This document shows, piece by piece, positions 34,993 to 45,813 of a stretch of 64,000 bases of DNA (position 1 is its first letter; the number at the start of each line of letters is the position of its first letter). Under the pieces are notes generated by a model. That model saw only the letters and a list, made by a program, of their open reading frames with translations. It was not told the origin of the DNA and searched no databases. The DNA is from Diplolepis rosae (taxonomy: Eukaryota; Arthropoda; Insecta; Hymenoptera; Diplolepididae): positions 1,798,001-1,862,000 of the forward strand of contig JAPYXD010000704.1 in NCBI GenBank assembly GCA_030998225.1, in the 5' to 3' direction. The position numbers were made by a program, and so were the translations under genes.

Positions 34993-35122
34993 TAGATTCT
35001 GTGAGAAAAGTTTTGTGGAACCTCCGTAGCTCAGATGATAGAGCATTCGACCGGCAATCGAAAGGTCCTGGGCTCGATACCCAACGGAGTGGAAGCGTTC
35101 CTTTTTTCACAGAAAAAATTGT
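34741..35122. repeat. palindrome with two tRNA-like sequences in its arms
   Basis: The left arm 34741-34871 and right arm 34993-35122 are inverse copies with a few mismatches, separated by a 121-bp loop. Each arm holds a tRNA-like unit: 34774-34843 on minus and 35021-35090 on plus. The plus copy reads CCTCCGTAGCTCAGATGA, GAGCATTCGACCGGCAAT, CCTGGGCTCGATACCCAA and CGGAG, with a CTCCGT/ACGGAG acceptor stem. The anticodon-loop base before GGC is C, not U. These are tRNA-derived repeats and not evidently working tRNAs. The arms could form a cruciform. Confidence 0.75.
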
Positions 35123-36078
35123 TAAAATATGATTGTATTATTTACAAGTCAGGATTAAATGTTTTGAAGTCAGGTGCAAACCTTTATAACAAAAAGTTGT
35201 CAGAGAAGTAAGTTACAGAAAAAAACATACAATCTACCATTTTAATTATTAAAGGATAACAAATTTTTAATTTTTCATATTTCTAAAAATAGCTGAATTA
35301 TTTTTTTATTTATTAATTATTTATTTATTTAATTAATTTATAAAATTAATTAATTTAATTATTATTTATTTATTATTATTAATTATTATTTTGTTTTTTC
35401 GAAATTTTAAATCAGCCAGTTTAAAACCATAAATTTACCGCTTTCCACTCAAATCGGATACATTTTACTAATGCAAATAGTCACTTATGGTCCGCTATTT
35501 TGTTTCTTCAAAACTCTGATTTGAAATTTGAAATCAGCGATTTTAAAACCATAAATTTACCGATTCTCACAAAAATCATATACATTCTGCTAATGCAAAT
35601 ACTCACTTAAGATCCACTATTTTCTTTCTTCAAAATTTTGATTCGAAATTTGAAATCAGTGAGTTCAAGAATATAAGAATTTTTGGATGTGCGCCTTCGT
35701 CTGATTTTGCCGTTTTTTTTTTTTTTAATCCAGCCCAGAGAGTGTTGGTTTGGAATGGTGGGGATTGGCTCGAAAAAAAAATTTGGAATAGCGCGAAATG
35801 GCGCGGGTTCACTTGGAATGAAATTCAATTTGAAACTTGTACCAGCATAGAAGAAATAAAGAGTTTTAATACACTCAAAAAAAAGTACAGTTAAAACAAC
35901 CGGAGTTCCGGTTAAGTCATACTAAACATCATTTTCTGGTTAAAATAACTAGAAATTCTGGTTATTTCCAGCAGATTTTTCAGAAATAATTAAAAAACTA
36001 CTTTATTTATTTCATTCCTGGATATTTAGCATCATTTTAATGATATTTCCTTGAAATACAAATTCAAAAATAAGTTAC

Positions 36079-36302
36079 CTTGCATAAGGATGTAATTTTT
36101 TGCCAAGAGAAGTGTAGCTATCTTCGATAGTTTTCTAACGGACGGACTATGAGCATAAGGAATGACTGATCGTAGTTCATCGAGTGCATCATTTAAATCA
36201 TGCATTCTTCGACGTTCTCTGGCATTAATATTCAATCTGACACTCTTTCCTTGTCGAGTCGTTTTGGATTTTGGAGGACAATTCAGTCTTGAGCCTTCTG
36301 GT
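36079..36302 (-). CDS. Oli: Olig-family bHLH transcription factor, exon 3 (bHLH domain)
   Basis: The exon holds nearly the whole DNA-binding domain. After [20 protein letters not shown] it reads the basic region [20 protein letters not shown] (with the E-box contacts Glu and Arg in NARERRR). Helix 1 to loop follows as [20 protein letters not shown], then helix 2 [14 protein letters not shown]. '[23 protein letters not shown]' is diagnostic of the Olig/BHLHE22/BHLHE23/Oli group, nuclear proteins that bind E-boxes as dimers and act in neuronal specification. Splice sites on minus: acceptor gtttacag before 36302, donor CAAG|gtaac after 36079. The phases (2 in, 1 out) match exons 2 and 4. Confidence 0.95.
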
Positions 36303-37914
36303 CTGTAAACGATAATGATTTGTTCAAAAATGTTTTTCACCCAGTTTGAATAAATTCTTTATTAATACTAACCCCTAGGACAGCAAACAAAACTTCACTG
36401 ATTGTATGTCAAGGAACATGAATTAAAAATTACAATTTTGAAATTTCTACACTACATACAGAATAATTCATTTAACGCTGAACGTCGAAATATCTTGAGA
36501 AATATGCATCGTATTGAAAAATGAAATTGATCCATATTTTTCTGCCCACGTTGATTTTTGTTATGTCCCTCTCTACCTCTTATCAAAATAAAATTATCTT
36601 ACGCTTGTATCCCAATTTTTCTTGGTTAATCCCATATACTTCTCTTACCTGTGCCAATCATTTTCTATTTTTTCTACCTGAAATCACTCTATCCTTTATG
36701 GTCTACCTTCTCTTCTCCATACTGATGATGTCCCATCCATGTTAACCTTTCTTTATCTTTTCTTCAATTTAATATTATGCAATTTCTTATACTCACATTT
36801 CCCTTTCCAAGCCTAACTATCTTCTATTTATATTACATATTTTCTATCTCTTAATCAGAAAACGTCATATATTTTAGAACTCATGTTTGCTATCAAAGTC
36901 TATTCATTTGGACAAACAGTCGGAAAAAAGTTAGCCAATGCAATCATTTGACCAATTGATTCAATTACTTCCGTTTTCTTCATTTAGATTATTCTTTTAT
37001 CGAGATCTGTTAGTGAAAATGCAGGAAATCTCATCTCCAATAAAATGAGCCATTCAAAGTTTAAATCAGATAAAATTATAGAGTTTTTATTCAGAATCGA
37101 TAAATAAATTTTAGCTGTTTTTGACTGAAATGATTCTAAATAATAAAAAAAAGTCTCTGCAGCTTTTTCTTCAATCTGAAATCACTTTGTTGTTAGCAAT
37201 CCACTTTTATCTATCCAACACTATCCATCTTTATCGACGCTGGTACTTTTTCATCTTCTCTCTAGAATTATTCTGTTCTTTAATATACTCCATCTTTTCT
37301 CCACATAACCTTATACCTTATCGAATACTATAGTACCCAACTTTCTGTGTGAAATTATTCTAATATGTAGGGTGCTGTTGTGTGGTTTGAGCCACCGCTA
37401 TTTTTCCGTTTTTTTACAGTGACATCTCAAATGTCATTAGTTTTAAATTATTGTAATACTGATACCTCACTTTTTATAAAGTTTCGAAGAGAAGAGACGC
37501 ATTCGCCAGACGACGACGACCAGACGACGTATTTTAAAAATTAAAAAAAAAACATTTTTTTACTTATTTCTCACGACATTCGTTTAGTGAACAGTATTTA
37601 ACGATTTTTCAAGGTGAATATCATTAATGTGTCTCAAATTCGATGCATTTTCACGTGCGTAAAGAGTTTTTATGATAACCCACCGTACGCCCTTTTTCTG
37701 AGCGGCAAAAAGTAGCGTCATTTGGATGGTTCGAGTCAGTTCGAGTCAACTAAGTTGGGACGTTTGAAGCACCTTAGAAAGAATTTTTAAAATTGTTTTT
37801 CAGATCTTTTTGGGTGGCTCAAATCACCCGAAAACATTTTTTTTTATGATATCTACCTATCCAACGGTATATCAAACTTATTAACACCTTGATCCAGTAT
37901 TGGTTTTATTTGAA

Positions 37915-38002
37915 AAATGACGTTCGAAATTTTCATCAAATCTTTACGTTTTGAGACCCCTGAGTCAGAAGAAACGGTTCTTACGATAGTGTCTGTCTGT
38001 CT

Positions 38003-38039
<37 letters not shown>

Positions 38040-38245
38040 CGTGGAGTAGTACGTCGTGTGCACGATAACTCTCAATAGAATAATCAGATTGAATTGGGCT
38101 TTGGCATACTTTATCGGGGCCCAAAAAGTAAGGACAAGTTCGTTAACCTGCCACATTTGACCAAAATTGAACGCCTGGAAAGCATAACCACGGGAGCGCT
38201 CGGACTGGCCAAGCGGACCCAGTTCAGTAAACAGTCAGTGAATTC
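37915..38245. repeat. dispersed repeat segment (also near 42.85 and 55.1 kb)
   Basis: The words tcgaaattttcatcaaatct and gagacccctgagtcag at 37925-37970 recur at 55110-55150, and gcataaccacgggagcgctc at 38180 recurs inverted at 42845-42885. The family is anonymous and has no open frame. Confidence 0.65.
38003..38039. repeat. (GTA)n microsatellite
   Basis: About twelve perfect GTA/TAG triplets directly follow a short (CTGT) run at 37991-38002, within intron 2 of Oli. Confidence 0.95.
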
Positions 38246-38380
38246 CCTTACAATTCGCTGACCCCGTAATAATATTAATAAGAGGAGCATAAAAAACAAT
38301 TAGATTGTTACTATTATGATTCTACGGTACATTTTAAGTTTAAAGGTATTAAAGTTGATACATTAATTTTATTTTTAGCG

Positions 38381-38820
38381 TTAAAAACTGAAAAAAAAAA
38401 AAAACATAATACCTGTCATACACTTATTACAGCGATTCAACAGTGATTCGAATGCGTGTTCTAGCTCATTTTGTAGGATTGCCTCTAGTGCTCGTGTTGT
38501 AGCTGTTTTGATGGTCGAAATATCATTTAAAAAAAACTCTTTCAATTTCAATTTTGGGAATAGAGAGAAATCGCACGGGGCCAAATCAGGTGAATACGGC
38601 GGACGATTCAACACACAGACTTGATTTCGAGCCAAAAATAGACGAACAATGAATGAGGTATGACTCGGTGCATTATCGTGCAACAGAGATGATCACGATA
38701 TTCGGGTCCAATACGATGGATTCTGGCCATCAGACGCTTCAAAACTTCGAAATAATATGCACCAATAATTGTTTGGCCAGTTGGAATGAATTCCTGGAAA
38801 ATTAAAATCATTTGCTGTTT
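38381..38820 (-). pseudogene. mariner transposase fragment, C-terminal half
   Basis: On minus the fragment shows IFQEFIPTGQTIIGAYYFEV, then, after a frame change, MHDNAPSHTSFIVRLFLARN and RPPYSPDLAPCDFSLFPKLK. The spacing between the second and third Asp is 34 residues, so it is a true D34D mariner. It ends with a Cys-containing tail (LLNRCNKCM). The N-terminal HTH and the first Asp are missing. It differs from the other mariners in the window and so represents a separate subfamily. It lies in intron 2 of Oli. Confidence 0.8.
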
Positions 38821-39355
38821 CTAAACATCTTTGTGCATAATTACTAATAAGCCTTCAGATGAATATTTTATATTACTTTGTTGTAAATTTTAGAAAGTGA
38901 CTCGCTAAAAATTAGAACTTACTTACTGCCTTTGAGCATTTTTGTACACTCCGTTCTCACATTTTTTAATTACTAATTACAAAACATAGTTTTCTACTTA
39001 AAAGCAACCACTTACTGTCTGATCGTCTGATGTCGAAATACAAAGAGAGAAAACTCTTCTTAGCGATGATATATTATAGTTCCTTAGTTAAGACCATTTT
39101 AGATACCCTGACAATTATTCAAGAGTGGGAAGAAAATCTAAGTAATAGAGACTTAAAAATTATGTAACAAGAAAATCAATATGTGCAACATAACCTAAAA
39201 ATGAAATGTCACATTGGATGAAATAGATTTTAGAAGAAAATGTTTGAATAGATCATTTAAAATATATACTAAACAAAAAATACTACTTTGTTGAACACTT
39301 GTGCAAGAATAAGAGTCGATTTTTAAGTGTAAAAATGCTAGATGTCATTCACATA

Positions 39356-40278
39356 CGAGGGTCGTTCAATAAGTCCTTAAAAAAAGATAGAAGAATAAAT
39401 TATTTTATGTAGGTTTTTTTTTAATTTTTCAACATAATCTCCAAGCGTTTCTCCAACTTTTTTAAGTCGTCCAAAAAGTAGGATTTTGGACGATCCTTAA
39501 AATAGGCAACTGTTTGAGCGATGACCTCTCCTTGTTCGACGTGAACCGTTATCCGCCAAGCCATTTTTTCAAGTTTGGAAATAAAAAAAAAATTACTAGG
39601 GGCCAAATCCGGTGAATGCGGTGGATGTTGTAATAATTTGAATTTTAATTCCATAATTTTGGCCATCGAAACTGCGTGGGTGTGCACCCGTGCATTGTCT
39701 TAATGGAAGAGGATCTTTTTCTTCTTCAAATGAGGACGTTTATTCATGATTTCTTCGCTCAACCGAGGCAATAATTTTTGGAGCCTGTTTGCCTTCAAAA
39801 ACCTTGAGATATGCTTGTGGCCTCAACTATTTCGCGCACCTGGATTCGTCGATCACTCAAAACCATATCGTGGATTTTGTCAATCATTTCGGGGGTAGTC
39901 ACCTCCACTGGACGTCCCGAACAATGTTCATCTTTTGTGGATATACGGCCACGTTTAAACTCATTTACCCAATTGTAAATAATTGCAAACACAGGAGTAG
40001 ATGTGCCATGAACTTCATCCAACTCAGCTTTGATCTCTTTCGCTGTTAAGCCTTTTAAATATAAGTGTTTAATCATCGCTCGAAACTCACTTTTTTCCAT
40101 TTTTCTAAATACACAAAAATTTTTTACTTCAATCGACAATAGAAATGAAATTATGTGATAGATATAACTGATACTTTAACAGCTGTCTAGTAAGTAATGC
40201 TGCTTATTGAAAGAAAACCATTTTCGATACTACGCGCGCCATCTCTTGGATTTTCTAAGGACTTATTGAACATTGTTT
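39356..40278 (-). mobile_element. internally deleted mariner (923 bp)
   Basis: The ends CGAGGGTCGTTCAATAAGTC and an inverse containing TTCAATAAGTCCTTAG are flanked by TA (39354-39355, 40279-40280). From 40103 down it codes MEKSEFRAMIKHLYLKGLTA, IYNWVNEFKRGRIS and IDKIHDMVLSDRRIQVREIV, the mariner HTH domain. A central deletion follows and then the catalytic tail. There the codon before the second Asp is TAA in place of CAA (FH-stop-DNARVH), and the third Asp is Asn (SPDLAPSNFFF). It is therefore dead by deletion, nonsense and catalytic substitution. Confidence 0.85.
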
Positions 40279-40744
40279 TAGTTAACGTTAATTTGATAGC
40301 TTCTACTTAAAAAGATTCATATCGTGTTTTTATGTGTCATTTTTTAAACATAAAACACAACGAAATTTGATTATTATCATTTATAAATGATAATTGTATT
40401 TCCAAAAATTGAATTAATTCGTCCAACCCGGATCTAAATAGTATATTTCGTTCAATACTGAATCAAACATTCAAAATTAATTTATTAAATTTTTAGATCA
40501 AATTTCGCAGTTAAAGTAGTATTAATATGTTTTATTATTGTATCAGATAATATCAATACTATTCTTTTGTAGAATTCAATAGAGAACATTTAATAAATCC
40601 ACGTTAAACATTTAATTTAAATCTGAACAAAATACTACTCAGGTCCATGTTAGACGAATGAATTCAATTCTTGGGAATGCAGTACCGTCGGAAATTTTTA
40701 AAAATACAGTTGGAAAGCTTATGAAATTCCACGTCTAGTTTTTG

Positions 40745-41022
40745 TAATATTTACAGATTTTTCTGTTGGATTCACAGATTGTTTGTAAACTCAACAGATG
40801 AACCTGTAAAATCTACAGAAATGTCTGTTAGAATTACGGATTTCTCTTTTTTCTTGAAATCCGCTATTCTAACAGACATATCTGTAGATTTTACAGGTTC
40901 ATCTGTTGAGTTTACAAACAATCTGTGGATCCAACAGAAAAATCTGTAAATATTACAAAAAAAATCTGCTGTCCCTATTCCAGCAGATGAAATCTGTTGA
41001 TTCAACAGTTTTTTTTCTCCGT
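40745..41022. mobile_element. palindromic MITE, ...TTTTTCTCCGTG end
   Basis: The words acagattgtttgtaaactca, gatgaacctgtaaaatctac and ctgttagaat on the left are mirrored at 40865-40930. The right end CAGTTTTTTTTCTCCGTG resembles the CACGGAGAAAAA termini; the left terminus is degraded. It lies in the centre of the 39165-41335 foldback. Confidence 0.6.
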
Positions 41023-41573
41023 GTGTACAACTATCATTTATAAATGATAATAATTAAATTCCGTTGTGTTTTATGTTTAAAAATTGGAAATATTTTTTAT
41101 AGCTATTATATCACTCACGAAAATCTAATCTGTATGTATGTGAATTACTTTTACTATTTTTACACTTAAGAATTGACTTCAATTCTTCCACAAGTAGTCA
41201 ATAAAGTAGTATTCTTCGTTTAATGTATGTTCTAAGTGATCTATTCAAATACTTTCTTCTAAAATCTATTTCATCCAATATGACATTCCATTTTTAGTTT
41301 ATGCTGCACATACTGATTTTCTTACCACATGATTTATATTGTTCATGTGATTAGCGATTAATTGAATTCCATTAATTCATTTCACTCCTGATAAATAATT
41401 TTTTGAGTATTAGGGAAGTAATGCAATTATTATTTTTTTTTTAATTTAACCGAGGGGGGCTCAAGCTGTTACAAATAATTACGATCCTGAACCTTTCGCA
41501 CTAATGCTTATGCCTTTCGTTTCAGTAATGTGCCCACGTAATACTACTCCCTGAGTGGGGATATGCTTGGGCA

Positions 41574-42625
41574 CACAGAGAGAAATTTTAGGTTTCACTG
41601 ACCAAAGTTTTTTTGTTAAAATCGTCTTTACAAAAATGTTAAAGTTCTCATGACAATCATGGTAGTGGCTGTCATACATGGGAAAAGTGTTTACTTCAAC
41701 GACAAGGAACGTTACTGAGACCACGATTCTGGTACTTGAAATACCATAGCGCTGCGGTTATAGGAACCAAAGTCCATCGTAAAGCCGCGCATAGAGTTTA
41801 GTTAAAATGACTAAGTCTACGGACAGTAAATACCCAGCCAAAATTATTTTTGAGGTTATAGGTATGGTTCTCTTAGTTATCAAAATACGAATTCAATTTG
41901 ATTAGAAAAAATAGAGTTTCACCGAAAAGATCTAAGAAAAATAATCCGGTATAATGATATTTATGATAACTTTCGTCGATTAAGTTAAAAAATTGTCACT
42001 TTTTTCATCACCATAAACTTTTTTTGAATGACTATAGTTTTGACAAAATACGACGAGACAGCAAAATTGGAACGCATTGCATTGTCCCCGAACAAAATCG
42101 TTTATCATTTAGAAAGAATTGCCAAACTATATTTATAATAGAATTATTTACCTGATAATGCTTGGCACGGTGAAATATAGTCCAGGAATCGAGAACGAGA
42201 ATTGGCAGGATTCAACTTAGGCTGCATATCTTTTTGAAAGTAACTACTCATCTCCAGTGCAGTGCAAGTTAAATTGTGTGACTATTACAAGATTTAATAG
42301 TTGTCACGACAGGCTTACCTCGTTGTACAAAATGAAAGTTATACTTGATTTGTCTAGCGCAACAGCGAACGCTGCAGTTGTAGTAACCAAAGGAGCTTGG
42401 CAGTACGCATAAAGAAAATGTACGTATACTAACCGTTGGGGTACGTATAAAGCTCATTCTAATCATCAACTTTGGTCACAACAACCGAATACACAAAAAA
42501 GTCCAAATTACTGTCATGATAACTATAAAAGTAGTAGCTTCTCTCAACTTTTTTGGTCAAGGCAACTACTGTACAACAAATTTATGTGCTATGTGCACAG
42601 GAACCAAAGCCGATTTCTCTCAGTG
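41574..42625. mobile_element. 1.05-kb TIR element, CACAGAGAGAAAT ends
   Basis: The termini CACAGAGAGAAATTTT and inverse GATTTCTCTCAGTG are flanked by CA on both sides (41572-41573, 42626-42627), compatible with a mutated TA. The interior repeats words such as ggttataggaaccaaagtcc (41756) and tgtagtaaccaaaggagctt (42378). No coding frame. It is of the same general type as 10092-10879 and lies in intron 2 of Oli. Confidence 0.55.
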
Positions 42626-42819
42626 CAGGCAGAGGGTTGAAAAACATAGTTTATGAATTTAAAACAAATTTTCGTTATCAATTTTTTTCTTGAAAAATAA
42701 CTACCAAAATGAAAAATTCCTACCATGAAAGATTGATCCTATTTCATTGTTTACACTGTAATTCATAAATTTTTTTTCATCTTTCGAAGTTGGAAATTTG
42801 AGATATAACGGTCGGAATT

Positions 42820-44345
42820 TGTGAGCGGTTCGACAAATTTACCTATCAGTCCGAGCGCTCCCATGGTTATGCTTTCTAGGCACTCAATTGTGTAAATAAG
42901 AGCATTTTTTTGTGTTCTTTAGAAAATTTTGGTAAAAAAAATCAAAATGTGCAACATTGGTTTCTGGTAGAGCTTATAAATTTCTACCAATTATCCAAAT
43001 AAAATTTTTCGATTTAACTAAAATTAAGAAACTTATAGTATGTTAAAGCTTGAAAGAAGTCAATATCAAAATTCCATTTTCCAGTTAAACTATAGGGGAT
43101 AAGGAAAAAATGTTAATACTAAATTGTTCACTACAAAAATATCTACAAGTTTGAATTGTAACATTTTTTATAAGGTGTATATTTGTCTTTTTAATTTAAA
43201 AAAATACTATTGAAAATCGAAAATTCTAATTTTCAACCAGAATATAAAAATACGTAAAAAACATAAGAATGCAAAATTATTCACCCTAATGAGGTCTACA
43301 AATTTTGTCCGACACAGTTTCTGGTAAAATGTATATTTTATGTGCCATCGGCGCGCAAACTCGTTTTTTCGCTACAGTTAACAGTAGCGCAATGTAGTAC
43401 ATTTCGCCAGAAAGGAATGAAATGTAAAAATTGAACTGCGCATTCGCCCATAGCCATGAAACGAAGCTCAATTCTTCTTATTCTTCTTCTTCTTCGTACA
43501 GCGTTAGCATCTTACTGGCAAAGCCTTGTACATTTGAACTGCGCATGCGTCTACTAAAATCCATTACTACTACACAAGATCGATAAAATCAAAATGGCCG
43601 GGACTAGTCGTGACATATTAAGTGTAATGACTAGCGCCGCAAACAACTACAATACTAGTTTAGATTCCAGTGTACGCATAAAAACTCGTATACGCACCGA
43701 AGTCACATAAAATAGAATACGTGCCAATGCACACAATTCGGGTAATTCCGATACTCGCGACAATGCTCGCAGGACTGATCGCGCTTCGGCTTCGTCTCGG
43801 CTTTGCCTCGACTACGCCTTAGCTTCGATCTCCTGCGAGCATTGTCGCTCGTCCCGCAATGACCCTCATTCTGCGCCTGGGCACGTAATGTACTATTCTG
43901 TTCCAATTTCAAAAAATACCTTTAAAATTAAAAAATTCCATTTTTTAGACAAAATATGTGAGATACGAAAAAAGCGTTAAAATGCAAAATCGTTTGCTTA
44001 GATGAAGTCTACGAAATAGTTTTTTTTAGACATTTTGATGAAAGTAAATTATTTTAATTATATAATTTATTAGAAAGTTACAGAAATGTATACAGAAAAT
44101 CGAGCGTGAAGCCGGAGTATTGTAATGAGAATATGTACCTACGCTTGCAAGTTTGAGCGCGTCTGGGGTTCGCGATTCAGTTGTCGCGTTTCGCGCTCGG
44201 TTTTGTGCACTTCGCGGGTACTCGAGTTTGTTCTTACTCATTAATTACCATATCGAGTTAATATTATAATGTTGTTAACGAGGATTTTTTTTCGTAAAGT
44301 CACTTCGACTTTGAGTAATACATTCTTATCACGGCACTCGCTGTT
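42820..44345. repeat. dispersed AT-rich repeat (copy at 55.1-56.2 kb), split by MITE copy B
   Basis: The words ggtttctggtagagcttata, tgaaaatcgaaaattc and gaaagttacagaaatgtata recur in the same order at 55.28, 55.44 and 55.91 kb. The copy is interrupted at 43334-43890. The open frame 44026-44241 falls in this repeat and is not thought to be a gene. Confidence 0.65.
43334..43890. mobile_element. 557-bp TA-target MITE, copy B (inverse orientation)
   Basis: It is bounded by TATTTTATGTGCCATCGGCG and the inverse of ...GGGCACGTAATG, with TA at 43332-43333 and 43891-43892. The 55.5-kb repeat copy shows the empty site. It is the longest copy of the family at 28361. It contains a GC-rich block of near-tandem gaagccgagac-like words (43775-43835, inverse), a GAACTGCGCATGCG motif and GATCGATAAAATCAAAATGG. 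There is no coding frame. Confidence 0.82.
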
Positions 44346-44692
44346 CGCGCTCAATATTCACAGTTGAAAAGAAGAAAAATAATAGGACATTTGATTTCCA
44401 ATATTATTTCTTCAAATTAAAACAAATAATATACATTTTATAAACAAGTGTTCCAATACAAATTTTTAGATCTTTTTCGGATCAAAGATTTTGCATTCTA
44501 AAGTTTATTTTATATCTCGCATAGTTTGACTGCAAAATGGAATTTGATTATCGACTTTTTTAAGTTTCACAATAGTGTAACTTTGTTAATTTTAATTATC
44601 TTTAAAAAATTTATCACTTAAAATAATATTAAGGTAATTTTTATCTTCCAATTAGATCTTTCTAATTATAAAATTATTAATTTTAATATTAC

Positions 44693-44937
44693 CTTTCATG
44701 GTCGGGTCGATTTTCATCAGAGAGAGAACTTGACGAAGCTTGTGGTTGTGGTTGTTGCTGAAAATAAAAACCTCCAAGACCAACTGCTCCTAGAGGAGTT
44801 CTTCTTCCTGGGGCACTTTGAGGATGTTCTGAAGAGGGATATCCAACCGGTGGCCCCGATACTCCTGGGTGAGATGTTCCTGGTGCGGAGAAATTTATCG
44901 AATCCAAAGACGCAGCTGAATGGACTGGTAGATGATG
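44693..44937 (-). CDS. Oli: Olig-family bHLH transcription factor, exon 2
   Basis: The frame reads HHLPVHSAASLDSINFSAPG, then TSHPGVSGPPVGYPSSEHPQ, then PLGAVGLGGFYFQQQPQPQA and SSSSLSDENRPDHE. It is a Pro-, Ser- and Gln-rich N-terminal region without a named domain. The donor GAAAG|gtaata at 44693 leaves phase 2, which joins exon 3 as Arg. The acceptor placed at tatatag before 44937 gives phase 0, matching exon 1. An alternative acceptor (ctaccag, 13 bases in) would not keep the frame with exon 1. The pyrimidine tract is weak, so the start of this exon is the least certain edge in the model. Confidence 0.8.
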
Positions 44938-45318
44938 CTATATATGGTAAATATACACAGATTATTGTCTTTGATATTTTATCTAAAATATTCGCACTTT
45001 TTCAATTATATTTAAAAGCTTTAACGTCCAAGAATTGATCATTTTTAAATAAATAATAACATCAATTTGATGTAGAACGACTCTTTTGGATAATTTTATT
45101 AAATCTATTTGTATGTTGATGACACAATTATATTTATGCTAAACAATAAATTCGAAGTAGTTTTAACTAATTTTAATTCTTATTATAGAAGACTTTATTT
45201 TATGTACAAAGTAGAAATTGAAAATTCCATATATTCTTCAAATTTAAGCATTATTAGAACCGAAGATGATTGTGTAAAAACATTTATTCTCAAAGACTTT
45301 AGATTATCTTTCTTAACA

Positions 45319-45813
45319 CATCACTCAATAAGTTTCCGGTTTTACTAAGAAAAACAGAGTTTTTTCGAGAAGTTCAACTTTATTCATCAACACAATTTCC
45401 TTCGAGCGTAATACATTCATTCCAACGCTTCTCTAACTTTTCGATGCCTTTTTTGTAGAATGATTCGTCTTTGCTCTCAAAATAGGCCTCAGTTTCGACA
45501 ATCACTTTTTCATTGGAGCCAAATCTCTTTCTCTGGAGCATTTTTTTCAGGTCAGCAAAGAGCCAGTAGTCGCTGGGGGACAGATATGGAGAATATGGTG
45601 GATGAGGAAGCAATTCGAAGCTTAATTCATTCAATTTTACCATCGTTTTCATGGAGTTGTGGTACGGCGCATGATCTTGGTGGAACAGCACTTTTTTCTT
45701 TTGCATGTGAGACCGTTTCTTCTTGATTTCTGCGTTCATTCGATCCAGTAATGCTATGTAATAGTCGATGTTAATGGTTTTATCTTTCTCAAGATAGTTG
45801 ATAAACAATAGTA
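45319..45813 (-). pseudogene. mariner transposase fragment (mellifera-like), cut by MITE copy C
   Basis: On minus it reads FINYLEKDKTINIDYYIALL, then KKKVLFHQDHAPYHNSM, then LPHPPYSPYLSPSDYWLFAD and the tail KLEKRWNECITLEGNCVDE. The second and third catalytic Asp are kept (QDHAP, SPSD), but neighbouring residues have changed. The N-terminal half is absent because the copy is severed at 45813 by a MITE. The 3' end (near 45319, aataagtttccgg) matches the copy at 61.5 kb. It lies in intron 1 of Oli. Confidence 0.85.

Larger units (their letters stand above)
39165..41335. mobile_element. foldback-type inverted repeat with mariner in its left arm
   Basis: The left arm strings aagaaaatcaatatgtgcaa (39170), ttggatgaaatagattttag (39213), aacataaaacacaacgaaa (40348) and tatcatttataaatgata (40375) have inverse partners at about 41315, 41270, 41060 and 41030. 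The left arm is split by the mariner at 39356-40278. Without it, the arms are about 300 bp each around a ~630-bp centre that holds another MITE. The outer ends and target duplication could not be fixed. Confidence 0.65.
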
